Below, piece by piece: positions 25,750-35,329 of a DNA stretch of 64,000 nt (position 1 is the stretch's first letter; each line of letters starts with the position of its first letter). The position numbers and the translations under genes were made by a program. Origin of the DNA: a bacterium (GTDB taxonomy: Bacteria; Zhuqueibacterota; QNDG01; JAFGCO01); NCBI GenBank assembly GCA_016930535.1, contig JAFGGN010000019.1, forward strand, positions 48,432-112,431, written 5' to 3'. Under the pieces are notes generated by a model. That model was given only the letters and a program-made list of their open reading frames with translations, did not search any database and had not been told where the DNA came from.

Positions 25750-25925
25750 GACCGCGGACAGCAGACCGCGGACCGCTGAACGGGAATGCCCCGGAGAACA
25801 GGAGAACCGGTGAAACGGAGCAAAAAACAAACTTGCTTCATCTTATCTCCGTCTCTCCGTTTCTCCGCCTCTCCGTCTCACAATCCGACCCTGCGACTCT
25901 AAGACCCAAAGACCCTATGACCATT
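25750..25925. repeat. Composite of 7- and 8-nt arrays with a 28-bp inverted repeat
   Basis: From left to right there are heptamers beginning GAC (25750-25783, GACCGCG type), octamers beginning GGAG (25793-25824), an AT-rich gap, octamers of CTCCG (25847-25880), and five octamers with GAC at positions 2-4 (25886-25925). The GGAG arm 25793-25820 and CTCCG arm 25847-25874 are complementary at 22 of 28 positions around a 26-nt loop. The last array ends three bases before the asparagine synthase stop codon. Confidence 0.85.
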
Positions 25926-25928
25926 TAT

Positions 25929-27815
25929 TTAGTCCTGATTATAAATTTCTTTCCACTGCTGAAACACCATCAGCGCCCACAATTTATGGCTGTGATTTTC
26001 CCGTCCGTCCAGGTGCTCCCGTACCCATCGGTTTACGGTTTCCGGCCTGAAAAGTCCCTGCTGGCGGATCCGCTGTTCAGACAGCAGATCCAGCATCATG
26101 GATTTCAGATCGTTGCGTATCCAGTTCTTGATGGGAATGCTGAATCCCTGTTTATCCCGTTTCTGCACCTCCGGAGGCAGGGCATCCCAGAACGTGTTCT
26201 GCAGCAGCATTTTGGTTTTGTACCCTTTCATCTTCATGGCCGGCGGGAGCGAATAACAGAACTCCACAATGCGATGGTCCAGGTAGGGTACCCGGGCTTC
26301 CAGGGAAACGGCCATGGACATGCGGTCCACTTTAACCAGTATATCATCCACAAGATACGATTTGACATCGATGTAGCCGGTACGCGTCACGTCGCTCAAC
26401 CCGTCGGCCTGTCTGCTGTATGTATGGATAAAATCGTACGGATCATAGGGCGCCAGTTCTTCCAGTATGTCGTCGCTGAACAGCTGCTGCCGTTCCATTT
26501 CCTGCAGAAAAACCATCCATCGCGCATGATATAGGGACTTCGGGAGCTGTGTACCCTGAACGAACCGTTTGAAGCTGTTGATCCAGCCCTTTTTCTTTTC
26601 CGTGGGATTCAGGTTCCTGGCCATGGGATCGAACAGGCCGTGTTTCAAGGCTTTCGGCAGAAGATGGTAAAAACTCCGGTCAAAACGATGGGCCCGGTAA
26701 CTGTCGTATCCTGAGAACAGCTCATCGCCTCCGTCTCCCGAAAGAACGACCGTGACAAAATCCCGGGCCATTTTCGAAACCAGATACGTGGGAAATATGG
26801 AAAAATCACCGAATGGCTCGTCCAGATGCCGGATCAGTTTCTCGGTCAGTTCGAGTGCATTCGCTTCGATGACGAATTCATGATGGTCCGTTTTGTACTT
26901 CGCAGCCACTGCCCTTGCATATTTCAGCTCATTGTAGCTGGATTCCTTAAAACCGATGGAAAATGTTTTGACCGGCTGATCCATCAGGGCCGCCATCTGG
27001 GAAACCATGATGGACGAATCCAGACCGCCGGAAAGGAAAGCACCCAGCGGCACATCCGATATGAGACGGAGCTTCACTGCATCCTTGAGCAGGGCGGCGA
27101 GTTTTTCCCTGGCCTGGTTTTCGGAAATCGGCATTTCCTGCGGCACCAGGGTCCAGTACGACCGTTCACGCAGCTGATCATCCTGCCAGTAAAGCCAGTG
27201 ACCGGGGGGCAGTTTGTGTACCTCACGGAAAATGGACCGCGGTGCGGGTATATACTCGAAAGTCAGGTAATTGTTCAGGGCCACCGGATCGAGCGTGCAT
27301 GCCACTTCCGGATGCCTGAGTATGGCCTTGAGCTCCGATCCGAAAACGAGTTTTTCGTCATCCTGATAGTAGTACAGCGGTTTGATGCCGATCCTGTCCC
27401 TCGCAAGAAAAAGCACATGATTCCGGTCATCCCAGACGGCAAAAGCGAACATGCCGTTCAGCCTTTCGCAAATCCCCGTCCCCCATTCTTCATATCCATG
27501 CAGAATGGTTTCCGTATCCGTATTTGTTCTGAACCGGTGCCCGAGTGTCTCGAGTTCCCTGCGCAGCAACTGAAAATTGTAAATTTCACCATTGAATACG
27601 ATCTGCATCGAATTGTCTTCGTTCGAAATCGGCTGATGCCCGGTTGACAGATCGATAATGGACAGCCGGCGCATGCCCAGTCCGGCAGGTCCCCGGCTCC
27701 ATTGACCCTCATCATCCGGTCCCCTGTGAACAATGGTGCCACACATGGACCGCAAGATATCCGGGTTCACGCGCCGGGAGGGATCGAAATACAGTTGTCC
27801 GCATATGCCGCACAT
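25929..27815 (-). CDS. asnB: Asparagine synthase (glutamine-hydrolysing), AsnB type
   Basis: 628 residues, complete class II glutamine amidotransferase plus synthetase. It begins MCGICGQ with the glutaminase Cys2. The PP-loop SGGLDSS lies near 262 and SGDGGDELFSG near 355. This family converts aspartate to asparagine, but copies in polysaccharide clusters are often thought to amidate uronic acids or other carboxylates. UDP-glucose dehydrogenase and a uronate-type epimerase are in the same locus, so uronic acid amidation is plausible. It is separated from the GT4 gene by one base. It is the intact counterpart of the Cys2-less protein at 13410-15233. Confidence 0.93.
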   Translation of the reverse strand: MCGICGQLYFDPSRRVNPDILRSMCGTIVHRGPDDEGQWSRGPAGLGMRRLSIIDLSTGHQPISNEDNSMQIVFNGEIYNFQLLRRELETLGHRFRTNTDTETILHGYEEWGTGICERLNGMFAFAVWDDRNHVLFLARDRIGIKPLYYYQDDEKLVFGSELKAILRHPEVACTLDPVALNNYLTFEYIPAPRSIFREVHKLPPGHWLYWQDDQLRERSYWTLVPQEMPISENQAREKLAALLKDAVKLRLISDVPLGAFLSGGLDSSIMVSQMAALMDQPVKTFSIGFKESSYNELKYARAVAAKYKTDHHEFVIEANALELTEKLIRHLDEPFGDFSIFPTYLVSKMARDFVTVVLSGDGGDELFSGYDSYRAHRFDRSFYHLLPKALKHGLFDPMARNLNPTEKKKGWINSFKRFVQGTQLPKSLYHARWMVFLQEMERQQLFSDDILEELAPYDPYDFIHTYSRQADGLSDVTRTGYIDVKSYLVDDILVKVDRMSMAVSLEARVPYLDHRIVEFCYSLPPAMKMKGYKTKMLLQNTFWDALPPEVQKRDKQGFSIPIKNWIRNDLKSMMLDLLSEQRIRQQGLFRPETVNRWVREHLDGRENHSHKLWALMVFQQWKEIYNQD

Positions 27816-27816
27816 G

Positions 27817-28998
27817 TCAGATTCCCCTTTCGAGCGCCATGTTCATTGCATGCCGGAACCGCGACAGATAGACAGTATAACTGTACTCTGCATCCGCAAG
27901 CGCAGCCGCTTTTTTCACCAGCGCGTTTCTGTATGCCGAATCGTCAAGCACCCGGTTCACGCCCTCCGCAAACGCATGCGGATCGGCCTCGGCAAGACAG
28001 GCGACAGATGCATCGAGCACCTGTGTATGCGTAAGAATGCGGGTAGCCACGATCGGCACACCGGATCTCAGGTAGGCATATATTTTAAGCGGGGTATTGG
28101 TCCCTGAAATTCTGGGCGTTACCAGCACATCGGCGCATCCGATATAGCTGTTAATCTCCTGGGGTTTCACCTGGCCCGTGAAAATCACATGATTGTTCAC
28201 CCCTGCCTGTTCCGCTTTCCTTCTGTACAGACCGACCTGTTCGCGATGGCCGCCGACGATCAGGAAAACAACATTCGGATTTTTACGAATCACATGAACC
28301 GCACTTTCAATCAGCAGATCCAGACCCTGATAAGGTTCGAGTGTTCCGGTGTACAGAGCCACCTTTTTCCCTTTGAGTTTCAGGGCGTTTTTGATTTCGG
28401 CCGAACGGTCCTGCTCACCAAACACGGTTCCGTAATCCACCACGTTCTCGATCAGGACGGAACCGCGCTCCGGAAACAGACGGGCCACGTGCTGTTCCAG
28501 GTCCGGGCAGATGGTGATAACGGCACTCGCGTATTTCAGAACCCAGGATTCCATACTCTCGAAAATCCGCCGCACCGTTCCGGATTGTGTAAATTCAAAA
28601 TTCCTCAGCTGCTGCGGCAGGCTGGAATGCATGTCATAGATATGCGGTACGCCGAACCACCGGGAAAACAGGGTTCCCCAGAATCCGGCTTCCTCATGCG
28701 TATGTATCAGATCGTAGGATCCCAGAAAGAGCTGCCGCAGGGTGCAGATCATGAGCAAAAAATCGAGCGGGATCTTTTGAAAGGACGGACCGATCTTGAT
28801 TTTCCGGATTCCCGGCACAGCGGGGATCCGGATGAAGCGGACACCGGGCAGGCAGACGTTCTCTCCCATGGGATAGGTGACCAGGTCCACGCCGATGCCC
28901 ATATCCGAAAGGGCCTTGAGCCGGCCCACCACACTGAACGGCGTACCCCTGGGTTCGAAGATCGGCTCGGGTGCCACCATCAGTATTTTTTGAATCAC
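27817..28998 (-). CDS. Glycosyltransferase family 4
   Basis: 393 residues with a two-Rossmann GT-B fold: N-terminal acceptor domain with an EPRGTPFSVVGRL glycine-rich loop near 17-29, and a C-terminal GT4 donor domain with ALYTGTLEPYQGLDLLIESA near 215-234 and a late E-rich segment. It acts at the cytoplasmic face and adds a sugar from a nucleotide donor to the lipid-linked repeat unit. Start is GTG or the ATG six codons later; neither has a strong Shine-Dalgarno. The asnB gene follows after one base, and UDP-glucose dehydrogenase precedes. Confidence 0.92.
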   Translation of the reverse strand: MIQKILMVAPEPIFEPRGTPFSVVGRLKALSDMGIGVDLVTYPMGENVCLPGVRFIRIPAVPGIRKIKIGPSFQKIPLDFLLMICTLRQLFLGSYDLIHTHEEAGFWGTLFSRWFGVPHIYDMHSSLPQQLRNFEFTQSGTVRRIFESMESWVLKYASAVITICPDLEQHVARLFPERGSVLIENVVDYGTVFGEQDRSAEIKNALKLKGKKVALYTGTLEPYQGLDLLIESAVHVIRKNPNVVFLIVGGHREQVGLYRRKAEQAGVNNHVIFTGQVKPQEINSYIGCADVLVTPRISGTNTPLKIYAYLRSGVPIVATRILTHTQVLDASVACLAEADPHAFAEGVNRVLDDSAYRNALVKKAAALADAEYSYTVYLSRFRHAMNMALERGI

Positions 28999-29076
28999 CT
29001 GTTTTTTTCTCAGACTTTCACTCCGTTGCAGAAATCCTGCTGCGATTGATCATATTAATCACGGTGCCGGCCGGCC

Positions 29077-30375
29077 CTACCTGCCGACTGCCGTGTATGT
29101 GAATCCCATTTTTTCAAGTTTTCCCCTGTCATAAATGTTCCTCAGATCGACGATGACAGGCTGTTTCATAATTTTTTTAAGGCGGTCGAGGTCGAGATTT
29201 CTGAACTGGTTCCATTCGGTCATAAATACGAGTGCATCCGCATCCTTCGCGGTTTCATAGGTATCATGACAAAAGGTGACGGCTTCCATCAGGGCTCCCG
29301 CATTATCCATAGCCACCGGATCGTAGGCTTTGACCAGGCCGCCGTTTTTCTGTATCATCCGGATGATGTCCACGGAAGGAGCGTCCCGCATATCGTCCGT
29401 ATTGGGTTTGAACGACAGTCCCAGAACCGCCACGGTTTTTCCAGCAAGATCCCCTGCAGCCGCCTGAATTTTATCAAACGCCGTCTGCCTCTGCTGCGCG
29501 TTGACTGCAATGGCGGACCGGACGATTTTAAAATCATAACCGGCCTTTTTTGCCACATCCACGATTGCATGGGTATCTTTCGGAAAGCAGCTTCCACCAA
29601 AACCCGGCCCCGGATGAAGAAACTTGGAGCCGATACGCCGGTCAAGCCCCATCCCCTTGGCCACATGATGCACATCGGCATGCACGCGGTCACAGATCTG
29701 CGCGATCTCGTTGATAAAGGATATTTTGGCAGCCAGGAACGCGTTCGAGGCGTACTTGATGAGTTCAGCGCTTTCTATATTCGTGATGACGATCGGCGTC
29801 TCAATCAGATACAGGGGTGCATACAGATCTTTCATGATGGCGACAGCTTCCGGATCCTCCGCACCGATCACGACACGGTCCGGCCTTAAAAAATCCTCGA
29901 TGGCCGAACCCTCGCGTAAAAATTCGGGATTGGACACCACGCTGAAGCGATGCTGCTCTGCCTGGTTTTTCTGCACAATGCCTTTGACCCACTGTCCCGT
30001 ACCGACCGGAACCGTGCTTTTGTTGACGATCACCTTGTATCCGTTCATATGCCGGGCAATGCATCCGGCCACGGATTCGATATAGGACAGATCCGCAGAT
30101 CCGTCGGGCAGCGGCGGTGTTCCGACTGCGATAAAAATCACGAGGGATTTCCCGATGGCGGATTTCATGTCCGTAGTGAATGTCAGCCGTCCTTCCTTGA
30201 CATTTTTTGCGATCAGTGCATCCAGGCCTGGCTCATAAATCGGTATGCCTCCCGAATTCAGAAGATCGATTTTGGATTGGTCGATGTCCACGCAGGTGAC
30301 ATCCACACCGAATTCTGAAAAACAGGTGCCCGTTACCAGCCCCACATACCCGGTTCCGACAACGGCGATATGCAT
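29077..30375 (-). CDS. ugd: UDP-glucose 6-dehydrogenase
   Basis: 432 residues. N-terminal NAD-binding motif VVGTGYVGLVTG at 4-15, and the catalytic Cys lies in GFGGSCFPKDTH near 260-271. The C-terminal UDP-binding domain has FKPNTDDMRDAPS near 324-336. The enzyme makes UDP-glucuronate from UDP-glucose with two NAD reductions, the precursor for uronic acid residues or for the epimerase gene two places upstream. AGGAG precedes the ATG. It belongs to the wza-wzc-epimerase-transferase run and supports an acidic polysaccharide. Confidence 0.96.
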   Translation of the reverse strand: MHIAVVGTGYVGLVTGTCFSEFGVDVTCVDIDQSKIDLLNSGGIPIYEPGLDALIAKNVKEGRLTFTTDMKSAIGKSLVIFIAVGTPPLPDGSADLSYIESVAGCIARHMNGYKVIVNKSTVPVGTGQWVKGIVQKNQAEQHRFSVVSNPEFLREGSAIEDFLRPDRVVIGAEDPEAVAIMKDLYAPLYLIETPIVITNIESAELIKYASNAFLAAKISFINEIAQICDRVHADVHHVAKGMGLDRRIGSKFLHPGPGFGGSCFPKDTHAIVDVAKKAGYDFKIVRSAIAVNAQQRQTAFDKIQAAAGDLAGKTVAVLGLSFKPNTDDMRDAPSVDIIRMIQKNGGLVKAYDPVAMDNAGALMEAVTFCHDTYETAKDADALVFMTEWNQFRNLDLDRLKKIMKQPVIVDLRNIYDRGKLEKMGFTYTAVGR

Positions 30376-30515
30376 AATTTTTCTCCTATACTGTTTGCGG
30401 CCGGTATTGACAGCCGGCTATCCGCGGTATTCCCGGAAGGGACGATAATTTAAATTGGGTATCATTGTTCAGCCGTGGAGGATGCAGATTCCGGAAGGGC
30501 GGCTAAAGAAATGAC

Positions 30516-31973
30516 TCAGGATGCACCATATCCGGTCAGAACAACAAAAACCGTTCGTACGAGCAATGTAAAATCCAGCCACAGCGAAAAATTATCAATA
30601 TACTGAAGATCCATCTCCATCCACCGGTCAAAATCGATTTTGTTACGGCCGCTGACCTGCCAGATGCAGGTGATTCCGGGCTTCATGCTCAATCTCCGGC
30701 GCTGCCATACTTCGTACATCTCCACTTCCGTACGCAGGGGAGGACGCGGCCCCACAAGGCTCATATCGCCTTTGAGCACATTAAAAAGCTGCGGATATTC
30801 ATCCAGACTGAATTTACGCATAAACTTACCGAACCGGGTCACACGGGGATCCCGGCGCATTTTAAATGTCGGACCGTTCATTTCATTCTGGCGTTCCAGC
30901 TCCCGTTTTCTCATTTCGGCCCCGTCGACCATGGAACGAAACTTGTACAGTATGAACCGCCGCCCGTTCATACCCACACGGGTCTGCCTGAAAAAGACCG
31001 GTCCCGGAGATGACAGCTTGATAATCAGCATGCAAAGGAACAGTATCGGGGACAGGACGATGATTGCGATCAGCGAAACGAAAACATCCGCAACCCGTTT
31101 CAGAAACGTCTGCCATTCCTTGGCTACGGAAGTCTGAAAGATGAGAAGCGGGATATCGATGAACTGGGACTGCTTGATCTGGGCCAGTTTCGGCTGAAAC
31201 AAATCGATGGCCACGGCCGTATCGATGCCTTCCATTTCACAATGTTCGATGGCCTGTTCAATCCGGTTGAGCCACAGTCTCGGAACCACGAAAATGACCC
31301 TGTCGATCACATGTTCACGCAGAATGCGCGGAATATCGCGCAGTCTCCCGATAATCTCGTAATCCAGCACGTGTTTACCCAGCAGCTTCGGATCGTCATC
31401 CACGATGCCGATAATTTTCAGGCCCCAGTTGGAATGCACTTTAACAAGCTTGATAAATTCCTGGGCCCTCGATCCGGACCCGACAATCAGCATGTTCACC
31501 AGATTGTAACCGCGCCGGAACGCCACATCCATGACCTTTTTCCAGACGGCCTTACCCAGACACAGCATCATAAACGCCGTCATGGCAAAAACGGCCACAT
31601 ACAGACGGCTGGTCAATGTCATTTTCAGCAAAAACACCACGCTGCCCATCACCACGATGGCCAGCAAGCCGGTACGGAATATTCGCCAGGCGATTTCGAT
31701 AAAGAGCTTGGTTCTGAAATTCTGATACACGCCGTCGAGCGACATCAGGCTGATCCAGGCAGGTATGGTGATCAGGACCAGGGAAAGATGGTTCTTCAGA
31801 AAAAACAGGGATCCCTCCAGATCATTGGAAGGACCGAATGCGAGCGGTGCGCCGAGAAAGTGCTGTCTCGCGCTCATGGTAACAAAAAATGCGAGGAAAA
31901 ACGACAGGGTGATGATCAGGGCGTCCGTAATCTTCATCAGGCGGACAAGAAATATTTCCTTCTCATGAACCAT
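30516..31973 (-). CDS. Polyprenyl glycosyl-phosphotransferase (initiating sugar transferase)
   Basis: 485 residues of the PHPT/WbaP type. There are four or five membrane helices in the first 135 residues, a CoA_binding_3-like Rossmann domain in the middle (MLIVGSGSRAQEFIKL near 163), and the bacterial sugar transferase domain from about 290 with KFRSMVDGAEMRKRE, FSLDEYPQLFNVLKGDM and SLVGPRPP. It transfers a sugar-1-phosphate, typically glucose or galactose, to undecaprenyl phosphate and so starts each repeat unit. The epimerase gene ends three bases before its start. Confidence 0.94.
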   Translation of the reverse strand: MVHEKEIFLVRLMKITDALIITLSFFLAFFVTMSARQHFLGAPLAFGPSNDLEGSLFFLKNHLSLVLITIPAWISLMSLDGVYQNFRTKLFIEIAWRIFRTGLLAIVVMGSVVFLLKMTLTSRLYVAVFAMTAFMMLCLGKAVWKKVMDVAFRRGYNLVNMLIVGSGSRAQEFIKLVKVHSNWGLKIIGIVDDDPKLLGKHVLDYEIIGRLRDIPRILREHVIDRVIFVVPRLWLNRIEQAIEHCEMEGIDTAVAIDLFQPKLAQIKQSQFIDIPLLIFQTSVAKEWQTFLKRVADVFVSLIAIIVLSPILFLCMLIIKLSSPGPVFFRQTRVGMNGRRFILYKFRSMVDGAEMRKRELERQNEMNGPTFKMRRDPRVTRFGKFMRKFSLDEYPQLFNVLKGDMSLVGPRPPLRTEVEMYEVWQRRRLSMKPGITCIWQVSGRNKIDFDRWMEMDLQYIDNFSLWLDFTLLVRTVFVVLTGYGAS

Positions 31974-31976
31974 CGC

Positions 31977-32936
31977 CTATTCCCTGCCCTCCCGGCTGTT
32001 ATGGTACCATTCAATGAATTTGGGAATGCCTTCTTCGATCGAGATCCCCGGTGCGTATCCGAGTTCCTGTCTTGCCCGGCTGACATCCGCATAGGTTTTC
32101 AGTACGTCCCCCGCCTGAAGCGGCTGCCTGTCAAGTACGGCTTTCCTGCCCAGTGCCTTTTCAATCAGTCCGATCAGGGCGCCGAGTTCGATGGTCTGCG
32201 ACTCTCCCAGATTATAGATATGATACCCCTCGCACCGGTCCATGGCCCTGACCACGCCGTTGATGATATCATCCACATAGGTGTAATCCCGCCTGCTGGA
32301 ACCGTCTCCGAAAAACGGGACGGGTTTTCCCTCATCGATGAGTTTCGTAAACTTGTGAATGGCCATGTCCGGACGCTGTCGCGGCCCGTATACGGTGAAA
32401 AAACGAAGGCCCGTCACGGACAGATTGTAAATGGCATGATAACTGTGCGCGATGACTTCGCAGGCCTTTTTCGTGGCTGCATAAGGGGAGATTGGATGAT
32501 CCACGGGATCGTCCTCGTGGAAGGGCACCTTTTGATTGTTTCCGTACACGGACGATGTGGAAGCCAGAATAAATTTCGGAATTTGTTTTTTAACGGTCAG
32601 TTCCAGCAGATTGACCGTTCCCTCCACATTGACGCGCTGATACAGGCGGGGCTGCTGAATCGAGGGACGGACACCCGCCCGGGCAGCCAGATGGACCACG
32701 ATGTCGAAATCATGCGTTTTGAATACCTGCTCAAGCATGGACCAGTCCAGAATGTCGCCTTCCTCCAGCGTGAACCGGTCATGATTTTTCAGAGCCGTGA
32801 TGTTCCGGTGTTTTATCGCCGGATCGTAATAGTCGTTAAAATTATCCAGACAAACCAGCGAGTGACCGTTCTCTATCAGGGTTTCGCATAAATGCGAACC
32901 GATAAAGCCCGCACCGCCGGTAACCAAACAGTGCAT
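31977..32936 (-). CDS. NAD-dependent nucleotide-sugar epimerase (UDP-glucuronate 4-epimerase-like)
   Basis: 319-residue extended SDR: VTGGAGFIGSHLCE at 5-18, the CLDNFNDYYDPAIK loop typical of UDP-glucuronate 4-epimerases, HLAARAGVRPSIQQ and the catalytic YAATKKACE. The closest pattern is UDP-glucuronate/galacturonate 4-epimerase, which fits with the UDP-glucose dehydrogenase nearby and gives UDP-galacturonate. UDP-GlcNAc epimerase activity cannot be excluded. It sits between the tyrosine kinase (10 bp upstream) and the initiating transferase, in one operon. Confidence 0.93.
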   Translation of the reverse strand: MHCLVTGGAGFIGSHLCETLIENGHSLVCLDNFNDYYDPAIKHRNITALKNHDRFTLEEGDILDWSMLEQVFKTHDFDIVVHLAARAGVRPSIQQPRLYQRVNVEGTVNLLELTVKKQIPKFILASTSSVYGNNQKVPFHEDDPVDHPISPYAATKKACEVIAHSYHAIYNLSVTGLRFFTVYGPRQRPDMAIHKFTKLIDEGKPVPFFGDGSSRRDYTYVDDIINGVVRAMDRCEGYHIYNLGESQTIELGALIGLIEKALGRKAVLDRQPLQAGDVLKTYADVSRARQELGYAPGISIEEGIPKFIEWYHNSREGRE

Positions 32937-32946
32937 GATTCAATCC

Positions 32947-35277
32947 TTAATAAGAGTAGTAACTGTATCCTTCATGCGCCACTTCCACACCTGCACAGTT
33001 CAGGATCGCGCCAAGCACCCTGGCCTGTACGTTCTGGAACAGTTCGAGTTTGCGTTTGATCGTATCCCTGTGCGTGTGTCCCGAGCGGACCACCATGGCC
33101 ACACCGTCCACCAGCGTTCCAAGAATGACCGCATCCGATGCGGCCAGAAGCGGAGGCGTGTCGAAAACCACCATATCGAACCGGTTCGAAATCCCGGCGA
33201 CAAATTTCTGCATGCGCTCGGATCCCAAAAGTTCCGACGGATTGGGAATCATGGATCCACAGGAAATCAGCGACAAATTGGGAATGTATGTCTCCTGAAA
33301 TACATCTTCGAGTGAAGCGACCCCTGTCAGATAGTTGGTCAATCCCGGCTTCTTCTGACAATTGAATGTATTATGCAGAACGCCTCGCCGCAGATCCGCA
33401 TCCACAAGCAATGTTTTCGACTTCTGCTGGGCCATGGTAATGGTCAGGTTGGCCGCCGTAAAGGACTTGCCTTCACCCGGGGCTGCACTGCTGATCACGA
33501 GTGTCTTGATGGAACCGATCGATTTTGAAAAAAGCAGGCTGGTGCGCAGTGCGCGATAGGCTTCTCCAACCGGTGTGGGGGAATAATCATGCGTGACAAT
33601 CTGCGAACTGATACTCTTCGCCTTTTCTGAATCCTGAAGCTCATAGGAATCAAACTTGACTTTCGGTATGGTTCCCAGAATTTTAAGACGAAGATGACTG
33701 GACACATCGTCGCTGCTGCGCACGCTTTTATCGGCCATTTCCAGAATGAGGGCGAGCCCGATTCCGAGTACCAGCCCGCCCAGCGTCCAGATCATGAGCA
33801 TCTGGCTCTTGGCATTGACCGGTACAAACGAAGGCACTGCCGGGTCCATGATGGACACACGCTCCATGGGAATGGCCTCGGTGATCTCCGCACCCTTGAG
33901 CCGGTTGTACAGATTCTCGTACAGGCTTTCAAAGGCACGGCGGTCCCTGTTGATTCGGATATAGCGCAGTTCCTCGTCCGGCAGACGGGCCAGCCTGTTC
34001 TGCTGCTGATCCATCTGAGAGTTCAGCTCGATCCGGGTGGCCTTCAGTTCGTTGATTTTCTTGATGGCCATCTGACGGATGTTCTCTTCGGTCAGGAATA
34101 TCTTCTCTGAAATTTCCATGACATCCGGGTTGCGTTCCGGCAGGCCTTTCCCTATCAGCCCATCCCGTTCGGCATTCAGTGTACGCAGCCCGTCCCGGGC
34201 GATTTTCATGTCCGGATCGTTCTCAAACACCTGATGCGCGCCGATTTCACGGTAAACAAAAGCCAGCGGGATGTTTTCGTCGAATCCATCGTTGCTGGGA
34301 TCCAGCTTGGATAACAGGGACGTCATTTCGTTGATATGAAAATCGATGCCTGCAATCCGGGTCTGCAGGGTGCTGAGACGCGTGACCACGGCCTCGGTTT
34401 CCTGGTCCAGGCCCTGTATGAAGGAGCCGCGGAAAGACCGGAGCTGGGCGTCGGACCGATCGAGATCGGTTTTTACCAGTTCGAGCTGCTCCTCGAGAAA
34501 CTCGCGGTTGAACCGGGTGGCCTCGCGCCGCAGGTCCTCGCTTTTTGTCACGAACAGCTCGGCCAGCAAATTGACGGTTTTTGCCGCGATCCGGGCGTTT
34601 CCATCCTGAAGCGTGAGGCGCATCAGGCTTCCGTCCGGTGTCGGACGCACCTTTGTACGTGCAATCAGGCTTCTGACCGTTCCCTGAAAATCATTGATTT
34701 TAAAATCGATTTTACGCCTTTCCGGGACGATATCGGGATTGAGCTTGAAACTGATCCCGTTAAAGGAGATCGTATCCTCGATACAGGACTGTACCGTCCG
34801 GGCCTCGATACGCTCGCTGTTGTAATAGATCTGACAGCTGCCGGATTCGATGAAACGGAGCTGATAATCCCCGCTCGCCGGATTGTTGTTGGTTGAAAAA
34901 TAGCTGAACACATCCTCCCGCAGCAAACCGGGCTGCCCCGGCTCATTGGTAATCTGAAGCGTCAAGCCCAGTTTGGCCGTGGCCTCTTCAGAAAACGAAC
35001 GGGTCCGCAGTTTGGCGATGCGGTTCTGAATCTGATTGGCCGGAATGGCTCCCTGTATATTTTCAAAACTGATCCAGGCTTCCCCTTCATACATGGGTTT
35101 CTGCTTTTTTACCTGAAAGAAACCGATAGTGAAACCCGCGATAAACAGTCCGCCCACGAGCCACCAGCGCTTGACCAGGCCGCGTATATATCTCATGAAG
35201 TCGATCGATTCACCGACATCGATCGTCTCTTCAAAGAAATCGTCCATGTTTTTTTCTTGATCTTTCATCTGACGCAT
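32947..35277 (-). CDS. Polysaccharide co-polymerase with tyrosine autokinase domain (Wzc-like)
   Basis: 776 residues. There is a Wzz domain with TM1 near 35-52, a long coiled periplasmic part, and TM2 near 490-512. A GNVR-like stretch lies before TM2. The cytoplasmic BY-kinase has Walker A SSAAPGEGKSFTAANL near 595, the A' motif LLVDADLRRG and Walker B MVVFDTPPLLAASD. The tail ends GYSYYSY, a short autophosphorylated Tyr cluster. It controls chain length and export of the polysaccharide with the Wza-like protein, whose gene ends 52 bp upstream. The ATG at 35277 is preferred; the frame is open to 35382 but overlaps that gene. Confidence 0.94.
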   Translation of the reverse strand: MRQMKDQEKNMDDFFEETIDVGESIDFMRYIRGLVKRWWLVGGLFIAGFTIGFFQVKKQKPMYEGEAWISFENIQGAIPANQIQNRIAKLRTRSFSEEATAKLGLTLQITNEPGQPGLLREDVFSYFSTNNNPASGDYQLRFIESGSCQIYYNSERIEARTVQSCIEDTISFNGISFKLNPDIVPERRKIDFKINDFQGTVRSLIARTKVRPTPDGSLMRLTLQDGNARIAAKTVNLLAELFVTKSEDLRREATRFNREFLEEQLELVKTDLDRSDAQLRSFRGSFIQGLDQETEAVVTRLSTLQTRIAGIDFHINEMTSLLSKLDPSNDGFDENIPLAFVYREIGAHQVFENDPDMKIARDGLRTLNAERDGLIGKGLPERNPDVMEISEKIFLTEENIRQMAIKKINELKATRIELNSQMDQQQNRLARLPDEELRYIRINRDRRAFESLYENLYNRLKGAEITEAIPMERVSIMDPAVPSFVPVNAKSQMLMIWTLGGLVLGIGLALILEMADKSVRSSDDVSSHLRLKILGTIPKVKFDSYELQDSEKAKSISSQIVTHDYSPTPVGEAYRALRTSLLFSKSIGSIKTLVISSAAPGEGKSFTAANLTITMAQQKSKTLLVDADLRRGVLHNTFNCQKKPGLTNYLTGVASLEDVFQETYIPNLSLISCGSMIPNPSELLGSERMQKFVAGISNRFDMVVFDTPPLLAASDAVILGTLVDGVAMVVRSGHTHRDTIKRKLELFQNVQARVLGAILNCAGVEVAHEGYSYYSY

Positions 35278-35329
35278 AATGAATTCCGACCCCTTGTGGT
35301 TAATTGTTGAATTTACATCCTGCCGCTTG

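Noticed and set aside
25690..25830. 47-residue N-terminal extension of the methyltransferase
   Set aside because: It lies in repeat-like intergenic DNA, and a start with a near Shine-Dalgarno gives the usual length.
31242..32891. 549-codon plus-strand open frame
   Set aside because: Antisense to the initiating transferase and the epimerase gene; no domain and His/Gln-rich composition typical of reverse frames.
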